Positions 1-11,653 are shown, counted from the stretch's first letter. The stretch is 33,989 nt of DNA from Rhizobium sp. C4 (GCF_021026315.1 NZ_JAJNCX010000021.1:1-33989); one strand, 5' to 3'. Program-made: numbers and translations. The notes: generated by a model not told the origin, from the sequence alone.

Positions 1-1
1 C

Positions 2-58
2 GCCACCCTGCGGCATCAGAGCATCTACAAAACTGAACTGACCTTCCCGACGAACTGA
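2..58 (+). CDS. Possible 3' end of an unidentified gene entering from the left
   Basis: Reading frame 2 is open from the window edge to a TGA at 56-58 and ends in residues ...HQSIYKTELTFPTN. The other two plus-strand frames also stop within the first 60 bases, so this is simply the longest open frame and the one with the most protein-like composition. No domain can be recognised in 18 residues. It would converge on the dpp operon. The call is weak. Confidence 0.25.
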   Translation, partial: ATLRHQSIYKTELTFPTN

Positions 59-123
59 CATCCCACCGCCTCCAGCCGCTGCAGAACCAGTGAATCATAT
101 CAGTGGAATTTTGCAACGGTCCC

Positions 124-170
124 AAGGGGGGAGACGGATGGAGCAGCGCCACAGGTCAATCTCCCCCCTT
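124..170. terminator. Perfect 11-bp inverted repeat downstream of dppF
   Basis: AAGGGGGGAGA at 124-134 pairs exactly with TCTCCCCCCTT at 160-170 around a 25-nt loop. It lies 65-110 bp past the dppF stop, where a dpp operon transcript would end. No T-run follows on either strand, so factor-independent termination is not assured. The right arm belongs to the palindromic repeat copy at 160-205. Confidence 0.4.
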
Positions 171-205
171 GCGGGTGAGATGTCCGGCAGGACAGAGGGG
201 GGTGT
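160..205. repeat. Rhizobial palindromic intergenic repeat, family A, copy 1
   Basis: The pattern is TCTCCCCCCTTGCGGG, then GAGATGTCCGGCAGGACAGA, then GGGGGG. The copies at 33663-33708 and 33749-33796 show the same order of blocks with a few changes. This kind of short mosaic palindrome is common between genes in Rhizobium and Agrobacterium genomes. It sits just beyond the 3' end of dppF. Confidence 0.75.
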
Positions 206-234
206 CCCCGCACAAGCGACCTGAGACCGAGCCC

Positions 235-1184
<950 letters not shown>

Positions 1185-1188
<4 letters not shown>

Positions 1189-2174
1189 GCCGCACCTCCC
1201 AGACGTTGCGGCTCGCCACCGACCAGCGGATAGAAACAGAGCGCATTGCCCAATGCCGGGCCTTGGCGCGGCGGTTTCGTCTGACAGGCCGCGTCCGCAA
1301 AGCTGCAGCGCGGCGCGAAGAGACAGCCCGGCGGCCGGTCGAACTGGCCGGGCACGACGCCCGGGATCGACGGCAGCCGTGAGCCCTCGACCGCACGCTC
1401 CGGCAGCGAGGCAAGGAGACCTGCCGTATAGGGATGATGCGGATCGGCAAACAGCGCCTTCACCGGCTGCTCTTCCACCTTCTGCCCCGCATATTGCACC
1501 TGAACGCGCTCGGCGGTTTCCGCCACCACGCCCATGTCATGGGTGATCAGCACCAGCGCCATGCCCTTCTCGCGCTGCAGGCGGACCAGCAGTTCGAGGA
1601 TCTGCGCCTGGATCGTCACGTCGAGCGCCGTGGTCGGCTCGTCGGCAATCAGAAGCTTTGGATTGCAGGCGAGCGCCATGGCGATCATGACGCGCTGGCT
1701 CATGCCGCCCGACATCTGGTGCGGAAAGTTGGAGAGCCGGTCTTCGGGGGCCGGAATGCCGACGAGCTGCAACAGCTCGATCGAGCGCGCCCGCCGCTCT
1801 GCCCGGTTGAGGCCCATATGCAGCTTCAGCGTCTCGCCGAGCTGATAGCCGACCGTGAAACACGGATTGAGGCTCGACATCGGCTCCTGGAAGATCATGG
1901 CAATGTCCTTGCCGATGATCCTGCGGCGCTCGCGGGCGCTCATTCCCCGAAGGTCCTTGCCGTCAAAGGCCATGCGGTCGGCGGTGATCTTCGCCGTCCA
2001 GGGCAGAAGCCCCATGACGGCCAGCATCGCCACCGACTTGCCCGAGCCGGATTCACCGACAATGGCGAGGATTTCGCCCTTGTCGCAGGTCAGCGAAACG
2101 CCATCGACCGCGCGGAACACGCCGCTGGCCGTCTGGAATTCCACCGTAAGGTTTGCAATTTCAAGAAGTGCCAT
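1185..2174 (-). CDS. dppD: Dipeptide ABC transporter ATP-binding protein DppD
   Basis: The second ATPase subunit of the dipeptide importer, expected to pair with DppF under the membrane channel. The 329 residues include Walker A GESGSGKS at 40-47, signature [15 protein letters not shown], Walker [13 protein letters not shown], and the C-terminal extension with three cysteines ([17 protein letters not shown]). The variant signature MSGGMSQR is normal for the DppD/OppD branch. The ATG is one base past the dppC stop (TGACATG) with GAGG upstream. The 3' end overlaps dppF by 4 bp. Confidence 0.95.
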
Positions 2175-2175
2175 G

Positions 2176-3069
2176 TCAGGACCTCTTCAGCTTGGGATCG
2201 AGCGCATCGCGCAGGCCATCGCCCATGAGGTTGATCGCCAGCACCGTGATGAGGATGGCGAGACCAGGGAAGGTGACGACCCACCAGGCGCGGCTGATGA
2301 ACTCGCGGGCTTCCGCCAGCATCGTTCCCCATTCCGGCGTCGGCGGCTGCGCGCCCATGCCGAGAAAGCCGAGTGCCGCCGCATCGAGGATCGCCGCCGA
2401 GAAGGCCAGCGTCGCCTGCACGATCAGCGGCGCCAGACAGTTTGGCAGGATGGTGATGAACATCAATCTGGGCCAGCGTGCGCCGGCGACGCGGGAACCG
2501 ACGACATAGTCCTTGGTCTTTTCCGTCATCACCGAGGCGCGCGTCAGCCGCACGAAATGCGGCAGGTTGACGAGCGCGATCGCCATCATCGCATTCATCA
2601 GGCCCGGCCCCAGGACCGCGACCAGCACGAGCGCCAGAAGCAGCGACGGGAAGGCGAGGATGATGTCCATGATGCGCATGATCACGATATCGGTCTTGCC
2701 GCCTGCAAAGCCGGCAATCAGGCCGATGACCACGCCGAGAACCACCGAGAGCGACACGACCACGACGCCGATGAACAGCGAGAAGCGTGCGCCATAGACG
2801 AGACGCGAGAAGATATCGCGGCCGACCGGATCGGTGCCGAGGAGGAAGGAGGCCTTGCCGCCCTCCATCCACGAAGGCGGCAGGAGGAGAAGCGCGCGGT
2901 CCTGCTCATTGGGCAGATGCGGCGCGATCAACGGTGCGAACACGGCCATCAGGACGACGATGACGAAGACCGCAAGGCCGATCACCGCACCCTTGGAGCG
3001 CGTGAAATAATACCAGAATTCGCCAAGCGCGGATTGCGGCTTGACGACGTTTTGTGTGGTGTCAGTCAT
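2176..3069 (-). CDS. dppC: Dipeptide ABC transporter permease DppC
   Basis: Inner-membrane channel subunit of the dipeptide importer. It has an N-terminal tail, a first membrane segment (GAVIGLAVFVIVVLMAVFAP), and a BPD-transporter permease domain with an EAA-type loop (VVGSRVAGARWPRLMFITIL). The C-terminal stretch FLGMGAQPPTPEWGTML closely follows E. coli DppC as I know it. Two starts are possible: a GTG at 3081 that overlaps the dppB stop as TAGTG, or the ATG at 3069 preceded by GGGGGCGG. I chose the ATG (297 residues) because it matches the short polar tail usual for DppC. Confidence 0.93.
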   Translation of the reverse strand: MTDTTQNVVKPQSALGEFWYYFTRSKGAVIGLAVFVIVVLMAVFAPLIAPHLPNEQDRALLLLPPSWMEGGKASFLLGTDPVGRDIFSRLVYGARFSLFIGVVVVSLSVVLGVVIGLIAGFAGGKTDIVIMRIMDIILAFPSLLLALVLVAVLGPGLMNAMMAIALVNLPHFVRLTRASVMTEKTKDYVVGSRVAGARWPRLMFITILPNCLAPLIVQATLAFSAAILDAAALGFLGMGAQPPTPEWGTMLAEAREFISRAWWVVTFPGLAILITVLAINLMGDGLRDALDPKLKRS

Positions 3070-3080
3070 GTCCGCCCCCA

Positions 3081-4085
3081 CTATCGCCGGATGCGCGGGT
3101 TGATGAACCCGTAGGTGATGTCAACGATGAGATTGACGATCATGATGATCGCAGCAATCAAGAGCAGCCCGCCCTGAACGACCGGATAGTCGCGCTTGAA
3201 AACGGCATCGACCATCCACTTGCCGATGCCCGGCCAGGAGAAGATCGTCTCGGTCAGGATCGCGCCGGCGAGCAGCACGCCGACCTGAAGGCCGATCGTG
3301 GTCACAACCGGGATCAGCGCGTTTCGCAGCGCATGAAAGCCGACAACGCGGAAGGGCGACAGGCCCTTGGAGCGCGCCGTACGCACATAATCCTCGCCCA
3401 GAACTTCCAGCATGGCCGAACGCGTCTGCCGCGCGATGACGGCCAGCGGGATCGTCGCGAGCACGATGGTCGGCAGGATCAGATGGCTGAAGGCGGAGGC
3501 AAACGCTCCCTTCTGGCCCGACAGCAGACTGTCGATCAGCATGAAGCCGGTGACCGGCTTGAAGAAATACATCAGCGAGATGCGCCCCGACACGGGCGTC
3601 CAGCCGAGAAAACCGGAAAAGAAGATGATGAGCAGCAGACCCCACCAGAAGATCGGCATGGAATAGCCGACAAGGGCGGCCCCCATCAACGTCTGGTCGA
3701 CCCACGAGCCGCGCCTGACCGCCGCAATCACGCCCGCCGGAATGCCGAGCAGGATGGCAACGATGATGGCACAGATGGACAGTTCCAGCGTCGCCGGAAA
3801 CAGCGCCTTGAAATCTTCCAGCACAGGCTTCTTCGTCACGACCGAGCGGCCAAGGTCGCCATGGGCGATCTTGCCGAGATAGTCGACGAACTGCACTGCG
3901 ATGGGCTGGTCATAGCCGAGATCATGCATGATCTGGGCGTGTTTTTCTTCCGACATCACCCGTTCGCCCGACATGAGCATGACAGGGTCGCCCGGAAGCA
4001 GGCGGATAAACGAAAACGCGATCAGCGCCACCCCGATGAATGTCGGGATGAGGATCGCAAGCCGGCCGAGGATGAAACGCAGCAT
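3081..4085 (-). CDS. dppB: Dipeptide ABC transporter permease DppB
   Basis: The other membrane channel subunit. It is 334 residues from the ATG at 4085, beginning MLRFILGRLAILIPTFIGV as in E. coli DppB. The GDPV motif after the first helix, the periplasmic region, and an EAA loop (DYVRTARSKGLSPFRVVGFH) mark the family. An upstream TTG at 4091 would add two residues, but it lies only 2 nt from GGAG, while the ATG has GGAG at a normal distance of 8 nt. The gene is 74 bp from dppA, and a strong hairpin lies in that gap. Confidence 0.93.
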   Translation of the reverse strand: MLRFILGRLAILIPTFIGVALIAFSFIRLLPGDPVMLMSGERVMSEEKHAQIMHDLGYDQPIAVQFVDYLGKIAHGDLGRSVVTKKPVLEDFKALFPATLELSICAIIVAILLGIPAGVIAAVRRGSWVDQTLMGAALVGYSMPIFWWGLLLIIFFSGFLGWTPVSGRISLMYFFKPVTGFMLIDSLLSGQKGAFASAFSHLILPTIVLATIPLAVIARQTRSAMLEVLGEDYVRTARSKGLSPFRVVGFHALRNALIPVVTTIGLQVGVLLAGAILTETIFSWPGIGKWMVDAVFKRDYPVVQGGLLLIAAIIMIVNLIVDITYGFINPRIRR

Positions 4086-4106
4086 CGGCAATACTCCGAT
4101 TGAGCA

Positions 4107-4142
4107 CAGCCGGGGGCCCTCAAGAAAGAGAACCCCCGGCTG
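4107..4142 (-). terminator. Intercistronic hairpin between dppA and dppB
   Basis: CAGCCGGGGG (4107-4116) and CCCCCGGCTG (4133-4142) form a perfect 10-bp GC-rich stem with a 16-nt loop. On the coding (minus) strand no T-run follows. It is therefore more likely to slow 3' decay and raise dppA over dppBCDF, or to terminate partially, than to end transcription. Unequal expression of binding protein and permeases by such hairpins is known for many ABC operons. Confidence 0.7.
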
Positions 4143-4159
4143 CGCGAAAGGACTGCGGA

Positions 4160-5755
4160 TTATTCAGCGACGTCGACGTCGTCGAAGCGATGGTAACCGA
4201 GCGGATCGACCTTGAAGCCGGAGACCTTCTTGCTCATCGGCACGAAGACCAGCGAGTGGTCGAGCGTGGCCCACGGAGCCTGCTTCTTGAAGACAACCTG
4301 GGCTTCTTCATAGAGCTTGGTGCGCTCGGCCTGATCGGCGGTGACCTTGGCCTTCTTCACCAGGGCGTCGAAGTCCTTGTCGCACCACTGCGCGCGGTTG
4401 TTGCCACCGACGGCATCGCAGCCGAGCAGCGTGTCGAGGAAGTTGTCCGGATCGCCGTTGTCGCCGGTCCAGCCGAGCATGACGGCGCCGTCACGATCCT
4501 TGGCCTTGGACTGCTTCAGATATTCGGCCCATTCATAGGTCACGATCTCGACCTTGACGCCAACCTTGGCGAAGTCGGCCTGCATGAGTTCGGCCGCACG
4601 GCGGGCGTTCAGCATGTAGGGACGCGACACGGGCATCGCCCAGATCTTCATCGAAAGATCCTTGACGCCGGCCTTTTCGAGAGCGGCCTTGGCGGCAGCC
4701 GGATCATACTTGTCGTCTTCGACCTTGTCGTTATAGGACCACATGGTCGGCGGGATCGGGTTCTTGGCAACCTTGGCCGCGCCCTGGAAGACGGCGTCGA
4801 CGATCGCCTGCTTGTTGATCGCGGAGTTCAGCGCCTTGCGCACTTCCGGCTTGTCGAACGGAGCCTGCATCGTGTTGTAGGCGAGGTAGGCGACGTTCAG
4901 GCCTTCCTGCGATGCAACGGTGAGGTTGGCATCACCCTTCAGGCCCTGGACATCGGCAGCGTTCGGATAAACCGTGACATGGCACTCGCCGGCCTTCAGC
5001 TTCTGCGCACGCACGGAAGCATCCGGCGTGATTGCGAAGACGAGGTCGCTGATCTTCTGTTTGTTGCCCCAGTAGTCGGCATTCGCCTGGAAGCGGATGA
5101 CGGCATCCTGCTGGTAGCCGACGAAGGTGTAGGGACCAGTGCCGAGCGGCTTCTGGTTCATCTGCGCCATGTTCTTGTCGGCGGCGAGCTTGTCGGCATA
5201 TTCCTTCGACACGATGGAGGCGAAGTCCATGGCGAGGTCGGCGATGAAGGGCGCTTCCGGCTTGTTGAGCGTGAACTTGACCGTCAGGTCGTCCACCTTC
5301 TCGATCGACTTGATCAGCTTCGGGAAGCCCATGCCGTCGGCATATTCATAGGATGCGCCTTCGACATACTTGTTCCACGGATTGTCTGCCTTGAGCTGGC
5401 GCTCGAAGGAGAAGATCACGTCGTCGGCGTTGAGGTCACGCGTCGGGGTAAAGAAGTCCGTCTTCTGGAACTTCACGCCCTTGCGGAGCTTGAACGTGTA
5501 AACGGTGCCGTCAGCGGAAAGCGTGTAGCTTTCGGCAAGACCCGGCTCGGTTTCGGTGGAGCCATGCTTGAACTCGACCAGGCGGTTATAGACCGTGCGG
5601 CTTGCCGCATCAAAGGTCGTGCCGGAGGTGTAGAGCGCGGGGTCGAAGCCTTCGGGCGAGGCTTCCGAGCAGTAAACCAGCGTCTTGGACCATGCGGAAG
5701 TTGCAAAGGCAGAGGCCAGCGCCGAAGCGGCCAGCAGAAGGGCCAATTTTTTCAT
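4160..5755 (-). CDS. dppA: Periplasmic dipeptide-binding protein DppA
   Basis: Family 5 extracellular solute-binding protein that captures dipeptides for DppBCDF. The 531 residues open with a signal peptide (MKKLALLLAASALASAFATS, cleavage near AWSK), then KTLVYCSEASPEGFDPAL and SGTTFDAASRTVYNRLVEFK, which track E. coli DppA closely. The frame is open far upstream on the minus strand, but the signal peptide and a GGGAA before the ATG at 5755 fix the start. It is the first gene of dppABCDF and heads away from obgE. Some DppA homologues also bind heme or aminolevulinate; nothing here decides that. Confidence 0.95.
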   Translation of the reverse strand: MKKLALLLAASALASAFATSAWSKTLVYCSEASPEGFDPALYTSGTTFDAASRTVYNRLVEFKHGSTETEPGLAESYTLSADGTVYTFKLRKGVKFQKTDFFTPTRDLNADDVIFSFERQLKADNPWNKYVEGASYEYADGMGFPKLIKSIEKVDDLTVKFTLNKPEAPFIADLAMDFASIVSKEYADKLAADKNMAQMNQKPLGTGPYTFVGYQQDAVIRFQANADYWGNKQKISDLVFAITPDASVRAQKLKAGECHVTVYPNAADVQGLKGDANLTVASQEGLNVAYLAYNTMQAPFDKPEVRKALNSAINKQAIVDAVFQGAAKVAKNPIPPTMWSYNDKVEDDKYDPAAAKAALEKAGVKDLSMKIWAMPVSRPYMLNARRAAELMQADFAKVGVKVEIVTYEWAEYLKQSKAKDRDGAVMLGWTGDNGDPDNFLDTLLGCDAVGGNNRAQWCDKDFDALVKKAKVTADQAERTKLYEEAQVVFKKQAPWATLDHSLVFVPMSKKVSGFKVDPLGYHRFDDVDVAE

Positions 5756-5783
5756 GGCGATTTTTTCCCATTTATATTTTTGG

Positions 5784-5812
5784 TTTCGCCCGTTGCCTCG
5801 GGCTTGGCGAAA
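5784..5812 (-). promoter_or_regulatory. Stem-loop in the dppA leader
   Basis: Within the 60 bases before dppA, the minus strand reads TTTC, a 5-nt bulge (GCCAA), GCCCG, the loop AGGCAA, CGGGC and GAAA. This gives nested stems of 5 and 4 bp, 30-60 nt upstream of the ATG. Leaders of ABC transporter mRNAs in Agrobacterium and Sinorhizobium are known targets of AbcR-type small RNAs, so a role in translation control is possible but only inferred. I saw no convincing -35/-10 pair for dppA. Confidence 0.35.
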
Positions 5813-5933
5813 GAAAAGCTCATTTGCGCCATGAAAGCAACTCGTCCCTGTTGAAAATTTCCCAACTGGACAAAATTCGGCGATCATCAGGCGCGGCTTG
5901 GCCTGAACCCGAGAGCAACCCTGACGATTGCCT

Positions 5934-5962
5934 TTGACCTTGCGGCCAAGCCCCTGTATTGC
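5934..5962 (+). promoter_or_regulatory. Candidate sigma-70 promoter of the obgE operon
   Basis: TTGACC at 5934-5939 and TATTGC at 5957-5962 are separated by 17 bp, close to the consensus spacing and hexamers. It lies 67 bp upstream of the obgE ATG in the 274-bp region between the divergent dppA and obgE genes. No other obvious promoter was seen in this gap. Confidence 0.5.
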
Positions 5963-6026
5963 AAGGCTCAATCGAGTGCGCTTGTTGCCGTGATGCCGAG
6001 CGCCGGCCCTCATTTTTGAGACGTAA

Positions 6027-7130
<1,104 letters not shown>

Positions 7131-7137
7131 GTGAGCA

Positions 7138-8277
7138 ATGCCCGCAAAACGCAAGAAACTTTCCGCCGCCAAGCGGATCGTCATCAAGATCGGCTCGGCG
7201 CTGCTGGTTGATCGCAAGTCGGGACTTAAGAAGGCCTGGCTCGATGCCGTCTGCGAGGATATCGCGGCGCTCCGCAAGGCGGGCGTCGAAGTCCTCGTCG
7301 TCTCCTCCGGCGCGATTGCCATGGGCCGCACCGTGCTCGATCTGCCCTCGGGCATCCTGAAGCTCGAGGAAAGCCAGGCGGCCGCAGCCGTCGGCCAGAT
7401 CGCACTGGCGCGCGCCTGGACCGAAAGCCTCTCCTTCCATTCCATCGTCGCCGGCCAGATCCTGTTGACGCTGGGCGACACGGAAGAGCGACGCCGCTAT
7501 CTCAACGGTCGCGAGACGATGAACCAGCTGTTGAAGCTCGGCGCCGTGCCGATCATCAACGAGAACGACACGGTCGCCACGACCGAAATCCGCTATGGCG
7601 ACAATGATCGCCTCGCCGCCCGCGTCGCCACCATGGTGGGCGCGGACCTGCTGGTCCTGCTCTCCGATATCGACGGGCTCTACACCGCGCCCCCGCATCT
7701 CGACCCGGATGCCAAGCTGATCGAGGAAATCCCTGCGATCACCCCCCAGATCGAGGCGATGGCCGGTGGGGCAGCCTCCGAACTGTCGCGCGGCGGCATG
7801 CGCACCAAGATCGACGCCGGCAAGATCGCAACGTCCGCCGGCTGCGCCATGATCATCGCGTCCGGCAAGCCCGACCATCCGCTCGCCCTCATCGAGGCCG
7901 GCGGCCACCATTCCTGGTTCACCGCCTCGGGCAACCCCTCGACGGCGCGCAAGACCTGGATTGCCGGCAAGCTGCAACCGGCCGGCAGGATTCGGGTGGA
8001 CGAAGGGGCCGAAAAGGCGCTCTTTTCCGGCAAGAGCCTGCTTCCTGCAGGTGTCAAGGCTCTGGAAGGCGACTTTGCCCGTGGCGACACGGTGGCCATC
8101 GTCACCATGGCCGGAGCCGAGATCGCGCGCGGACTGTCTGCTTACGATGCGGACGAGGCACGCCAGATTCTCGGCAAGAAAAGCAGTGAAATTGCCGAAA
8201 TTCTCGGCTATGCAGGCCGCTCTGCCATGGTCCATCGCGACGATCTCGTGATGACCGCAGCGCGGGAAAAGGCTTGA
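7138..8277 (+). CDS. proB: Glutamate 5-kinase ProB
   Basis: Phosphorylates glutamate to gamma-glutamyl phosphate, the first and feedback-controlled step of proline synthesis. The 379 residues hold an amino-acid kinase domain ([65 protein letters not shown]). A C-terminal PUA domain (from about residue 280, with [13 protein letters not shown]) follows. The start is an ATG 7 bp after the obgE stop, with GAG-rich spacing as ribosome binding site. It is followed at 30 bp by proA, whose product uses the unstable intermediate. Confidence 0.97.
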   Translation: MPAKRKKLSAAKRIVIKIGSALLVDRKSGLKKAWLDAVCEDIAALRKAGVEVLVVSSGAIAMGRTVLDLPSGILKLEESQAAAAVGQIALARAWTESLSFHSIVAGQILLTLGDTEERRRYLNGRETMNQLLKLGAVPIINENDTVATTEIRYGDNDRLAARVATMVGADLLVLLSDIDGLYTAPPHLDPDAKLIEEIPAITPQIEAMAGGAASELSRGGMRTKIDAGKIATSAGCAMIIASGKPDHPLALIEAGGHHSWFTASGNPSTARKTWIAGKLQPAGRIRVDEGAEKALFSGKSLLPAGVKALEGDFARGDTVAIVTMAGAEIARGLSAYDADEARQILGKKSSEIAEILGYAGRSAMVHRDDLVMTAAREKA

Positions 8278-8307
8278 GACGACATCTTCAAGCGAAAGGA
8301 TGAGACG

Positions 8308-9594
8308 ATGTTGGACGGAACCAAGGACAAGGCCGCAGTCGAGACGCTGATGCTCGAAATCGGGCGCAATGCCCGTGCCGCCGCCCGACCGTTGAGCATC
8401 GCCTCTGCCGAGCGCAAGCACGCGGCCCTGACCGCCATGGCCACCTACATCATCGCCGACATGGACAAGATCCTGGCCGCCAATGCGCTGGATCTCGAAA
8501 ACGCCCGCGAAACCGGCATGGCCGCCTCCTTCATCGATCGCCTGACGCTGACGGAAACCCGCATCCGCGACATGGCGAACGGCATCCGCGCGATTGCCGA
8601 CCTGAAGGACCCCGTTGGCGAAGTCATCGCCGAATGGGACCGTCCGAACGGCCTGCATATCGAGCGCGTCCGCACGCCGCTCGGCGTCATCGGCGTGATC
8701 TATGAAAGCCGCCCGAACGTGACGGCGGATGCCGGCGCGCTCTGCCTCAAGGCCGGCAATGCCGTGATCCTGCGTGGCGGTTCGGACTCGATCAATTCCT
8801 CGCAGGCCATCCATGCCTGCCTCGTGCGCGGGCTCAACGATGCCGGCCTGCCGGAAGCCGCCATCCAGATGGTGCCGACCACCGACCGCGCCGCCGTCGG
8901 CGCGATGCTCGCCGGCCTCAACGGCAATCTCGATGTGATCGTGCCGCGCGGCGGCAAGAGCCTCGTCGCCCGTGTGCAAACGGAAGCCCGCGTGCCGGTC
9001 TTCGCGCATCTGGAAGGCATCTGCCATCTCTATATCGACAGGTCGGCCAAGCTCGACATGGCGGTGGAGATCGCCGTCAACGCCAAGATGCGCCGCACCG
9101 GCATTTGCGGCTCGGCCGAAACCCTGCTCGTCGACCGCGCCTGCGCCGCGACACACCTGAAGCCGATCCTCGAAGCCCTTGCCGCCAAAGGCTGCGAAAT
9201 CCGCGCTTCGCAAGAGGTCATGGCGCTCGTGCCGAACCTCAAAGCCGCAACGGAAGAAGACTGGTCGACCGAATATCTCGACGCCATCATTTCCGTGGCG
9301 CTGGTGGACGGCATTGGCGGGGCCATCGAGCATATCGCCCGCTATTCGTCCAACCACACCGAAGCCATCGTTGCGGAAGATGCAAGCGCCGTCGAGCGCT
9401 TCTTCAACGAGATCGACAGCGCCATTCTCCTCCACAATGCCTCGACGCAATTCGCCGATGGCGGCGAATTCGGCATGGGGGCCGAGATCGGCATCGCCAC
9501 CGGCAAGATGCATGCCCGCGGCCCCGTCGGCGTCGAGCAGCTCACCTCGTTCAAATACCGGGTGCGCGGCAACGGCCAGGTAAGGCCCGGCTGA
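8308..9594 (+). CDS. proA: Gamma-glutamyl phosphate reductase ProA
   Basis: NADPH-dependent reductase converting gamma-glutamyl phosphate to glutamate semialdehyde, the second proline step. The 428 residues match ProA throughout: [34 protein letters not shown], and the catalytic-cysteine segment [16 protein letters not shown]. The C-terminal [32 protein letters not shown] is also typical. AAAGG precedes the ATG. ProC, the third enzyme, is not in the window. Confidence 0.97.
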   Translation: MLDGTKDKAAVETLMLEIGRNARAAARPLSIASAERKHAALTAMATYIIADMDKILAANALDLENARETGMAASFIDRLTLTETRIRDMANGIRAIADLKDPVGEVIAEWDRPNGLHIERVRTPLGVIGVIYESRPNVTADAGALCLKAGNAVILRGGSDSINSSQAIHACLVRGLNDAGLPEAAIQMVPTTDRAAVGAMLAGLNGNLDVIVPRGGKSLVARVQTEARVPVFAHLEGICHLYIDRSAKLDMAVEIAVNAKMRRTGICGSAETLLVDRACAATHLKPILEALAAKGCEIRASQEVMALVPNLKAATEEDWSTEYLDAIISVALVDGIGGAIEHIARYSSNHTEAIVAEDASAVERFFNEIDSAILLHNASTQFADGGEFGMGAEIGIATGKMHARGPVGVEQLTSFKYRVRGNGQVRPG

Positions 9595-9636
9595 CGCGTG
9601 GAGAGGGAAGCGGCTCTTTCCGAACGTCATCTCACC

Positions 9637-10224
9637 ATGCCGCACACCGAGCGCGGCATGGTCATCGGCCTGTTCGGCGGCTCGTTCAATCCGCCGCATG
9701 AGGGCCACAAGCTCGTCGCCGAAATCGCACTGAAACGCTTGGGACTGGACCGGCTCTGGTGGATGGTCACGCCCGGCAACCCGTTGAAAAGTCACAATGG
9801 CCTCGCCCCGCTTGCCGAGCGCATTGCCGCTTGCGAGCAGATGGCGACCGATCCGCGCATTCAGGTGACGGCATTCGAGAAGCGCATGAACAACAGCTAC
9901 ACCGCCGAGACGCTGGCAGCGGTGAAGGCGCGCAACCCGGATTGCCATTTCGTCTGGATCATGGGCGCGGATAATCTCAAGACCTTCGACCGCTGGCAGA
10001 AATGGCAGGAGATTGCCGCCACCTACCCGATCGCCGTCATCGACCGGCCGGGTTCGACGCTCGCCTATCTCTCCTCCAAGATGGCCAAGACCTTCGACTA
10101 TGCCCGCGTCGACGAGTCGGAAGCCCGCGCACTCCCCTTCCGCAAGGCCCCCGCCTGGACCTTTATCCACGGCCCCCGCTCGACGCTCAGCTCGACGCTG
10201 ATCCGGGAGAAGAACGGCCAGTGA
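9637..10224 (+). CDS. nadD: Nicotinate-nucleotide adenylyltransferase NadD
   Basis: Adenylates nicotinate mononucleotide to deamido-NAD in NAD synthesis. The nucleotidyltransferase motif GLFGGSFNPPHEGH lies at the N terminus, followed by PGNPLKS, WIMGADNL, and the C-terminal SSTLIRE (ISSTxxR-type) motif. The frame is open from a GTG at 9598, 3 bp after proA, which would give 208 residues. I prefer the ATG at 9637 (195 residues) because the nucleotide-binding motif normally lies near the N terminus. Neither start has a good ribosome binding site, so the choice is uncertain. It closes the obgE-proB-proA-nadD operon. Confidence 0.94.
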   Translation: MPHTERGMVIGLFGGSFNPPHEGHKLVAEIALKRLGLDRLWWMVTPGNPLKSHNGLAPLAERIAACEQMATDPRIQVTAFEKRMNNSYTAETLAAVKARNPDCHFVWIMGADNLKTFDRWQKWQEIAATYPIAVIDRPGSTLAYLSSKMAKTFDYARVDESEARALPFRKAPAWTFIHGPRSTLSSTLIREKNGQ

Positions 10225-10228
10225 GCCG

Positions 10229-10253
10229 ATCGCAGCTTTTTCGAAGCTGCGAT
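10229..10253. terminator. 10-bp hairpin between convergent nadD and the NtaA-type gene
   Basis: ATCGCAGCTT and AAGCTGCGAT form a perfect 10-bp stem with a TTTCG loop, 4 bp after the nadD stop. No T-run follows on either strand. It probably marks the end of the obgE-nadD transcript, possibly with Rho. It sits at the left junction of the accessory block. Confidence 0.5.
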
Positions 10254-10306
10254 ACATCGCCGCCGCCACGCCCCAAAACGTAAGATATGACTAACGAATA
10301 TAGAGC

Positions 10307-11653
10307 CTATGCTGTCACTTTCGGCACAGTTGCCTCAAAATTCTCCCGCAGCGTGCTTCCCTCGTAGTCGGACTGGAAAAGGCCCCTGCTCTGGAGGATT
10401 GGCACCACGCCTTCGACAAAGGCCGGTAGACCATCGCTGATGACGTCGGGCATGATGAAGAACCCGTCGGCGGCACCCGCTTCGAACAGTTCCTGCAACT
10501 GGTCTGCGACCTGAGTTGGCGAGCCGATGATGGTCGTGTGGAAACCCGTCACATCGCGCAGCAGAACCTCGTAGGGCGATTTTCCATCCTGAAGAAGCTT
10601 TGTGGCCCTTGCGGCATGCGGATAGTTCAGGTTCGGCCTCAGTGCGGCCAGACGTTCGGCGGAAAGCGGCTCCCGGATCGTCTCCATCGTCAGCCGGATG
10701 CCGACCAGCATGGACAGATGATGCAGTTTCGCCGCCAGCGGGATCGAGGCGAATTGCAGCAGGGCCTCCCTGCGGGCAAGTGCTGCTTCCTCGGACTCCG
10801 CAACCGTCGTGAAAATCCCCATGAAGAGTTTCACCGCGCTCGGATCACGCCCGGCGGCAAGTGCGGCGCGGTCCAGTGCCTGCCGATGCGCCCGCCCCGT
10901 CGCAATATCCGTGACCATGGAATAGACGCCGGACGCATACATGCCGGCAAGTTGAAGACCCTCGGCGCCGCCGCCGGCCTGGAAGATGATCGGCTGGCCC
11001 TGTGGCGAGGGCGGGGTCGGCAGCGGGCCGCGAGAGGCCACGAATTGACCGCCGAGATTTATCGGCTGGATCTGGCTGACATCGGCATAGATCCCGCGCT
11101 CGACATCGAGTTTCAGCGCGTCCTTGCCCCAGCTGTCCCAAAGCGCCCTCACCAGCTGAATGAACTCATGCGCCCGGGCATAACGCGTGTCGCGATCATC
11201 GATGTGGGAGCCATAGTTGGCGCCAATGGTCGGATCGTTGGTGGTGACGGCGTTCCAGCCGATGCGGCCGCCGCTCAGCACGTCCAGCGCCTTCATCTGC
11301 CGCGCCACCGTGTAGGGAAAGTTGAACGTCGTCGACTGCGTGAGGGCAAAGCCGATCTGCTTCGTCTGGCCAATCAGATGGCTGGTAATGATCAGCGGCT
11401 CGATCGTCGCCGTCGGTGGGGAATGCGAGATGTCTTCGCGCATCGCCGGGTGATCGGCGATGAAGATCAGCTGGAATTTTCCCTGCTCGGCGACCTTGGC
11501 GATATGGGCCATGGCGTCCAGATCGTAATGCAGACCGGGCGTGTTGCCGGGCCAGCGCCAGGCACCATCAGCGGAGCCGTGATTGAGGATCTGGCCGCCC
11601 AGCAGCATCTTGCGACTGGGGGCCTTCGTGACGTCGGTGACAGGATGGGTCAT
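10307..11653 (-). CDS. NtaA/SnaA/DszA-type FMN-dependent monooxygenase
   Basis: Class C flavin monooxygenase expected to use reduced FMN from a separate reductase to oxygenate a small organic (often sulfur- or nitrogen-containing) substrate. It is 448 residues from the ATG at 11653. Typical features are the GAWRWPGNTPGLHYDLDAMAHIA region, the LSGGRIGWNAVTTN motif near residue 140-155, and QAGGGAEGLQLAG, followed by TTIIGSPTQVADQL. The open frame extends further upstream only through the intergenic region. It is divergent from the luciferase-like gene with about 154 bp shared. No flavin reductase gene is present nearby, and the substrate cannot be told. Confidence 0.88.
   Translation of the reverse strand: MTHPVTDVTKAPSRKMLLGGQILNHGSADGAWRWPGNTPGLHYDLDAMAHIAKVAEQGKFQLIFIADHPAMREDISHSPPTATIEPLIITSHLIGQTKQIGFALTQSTTFNFPYTVARQMKALDVLSGGRIGWNAVTTNDPTIGANYGSHIDDRDTRYARAHEFIQLVRALWDSWGKDALKLDVERGIYADVSQIQPINLGGQFVASRGPLPTPPSPQGQPIIFQAGGGAEGLQLAGMYASGVYSMVTDIATGRAHRQALDRAALAAGRDPSAVKLFMGIFTTVAESEEAALARREALLQFASIPLAAKLHHLSMLVGIRLTMETIREPLSAERLAALRPNLNYPHAARATKLLQDGKSPYEVLLRDVTGFHTTIIGSPTQVADQLQELFEAGAADGFFIMPDVISDGLPAFVEGVVPILQSRGLFQSDYEGSTLRENFEATVPKVTA

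Noticed and set aside
1854-3114. Long plus-strand open frames across dppD, dppC and dppB
   Set aside because: They are antisense shadows of GC-rich coding DNA; their products are His/Arg/Asp-rich and match no family, while the minus strand encodes well-conserved transporter subunits.
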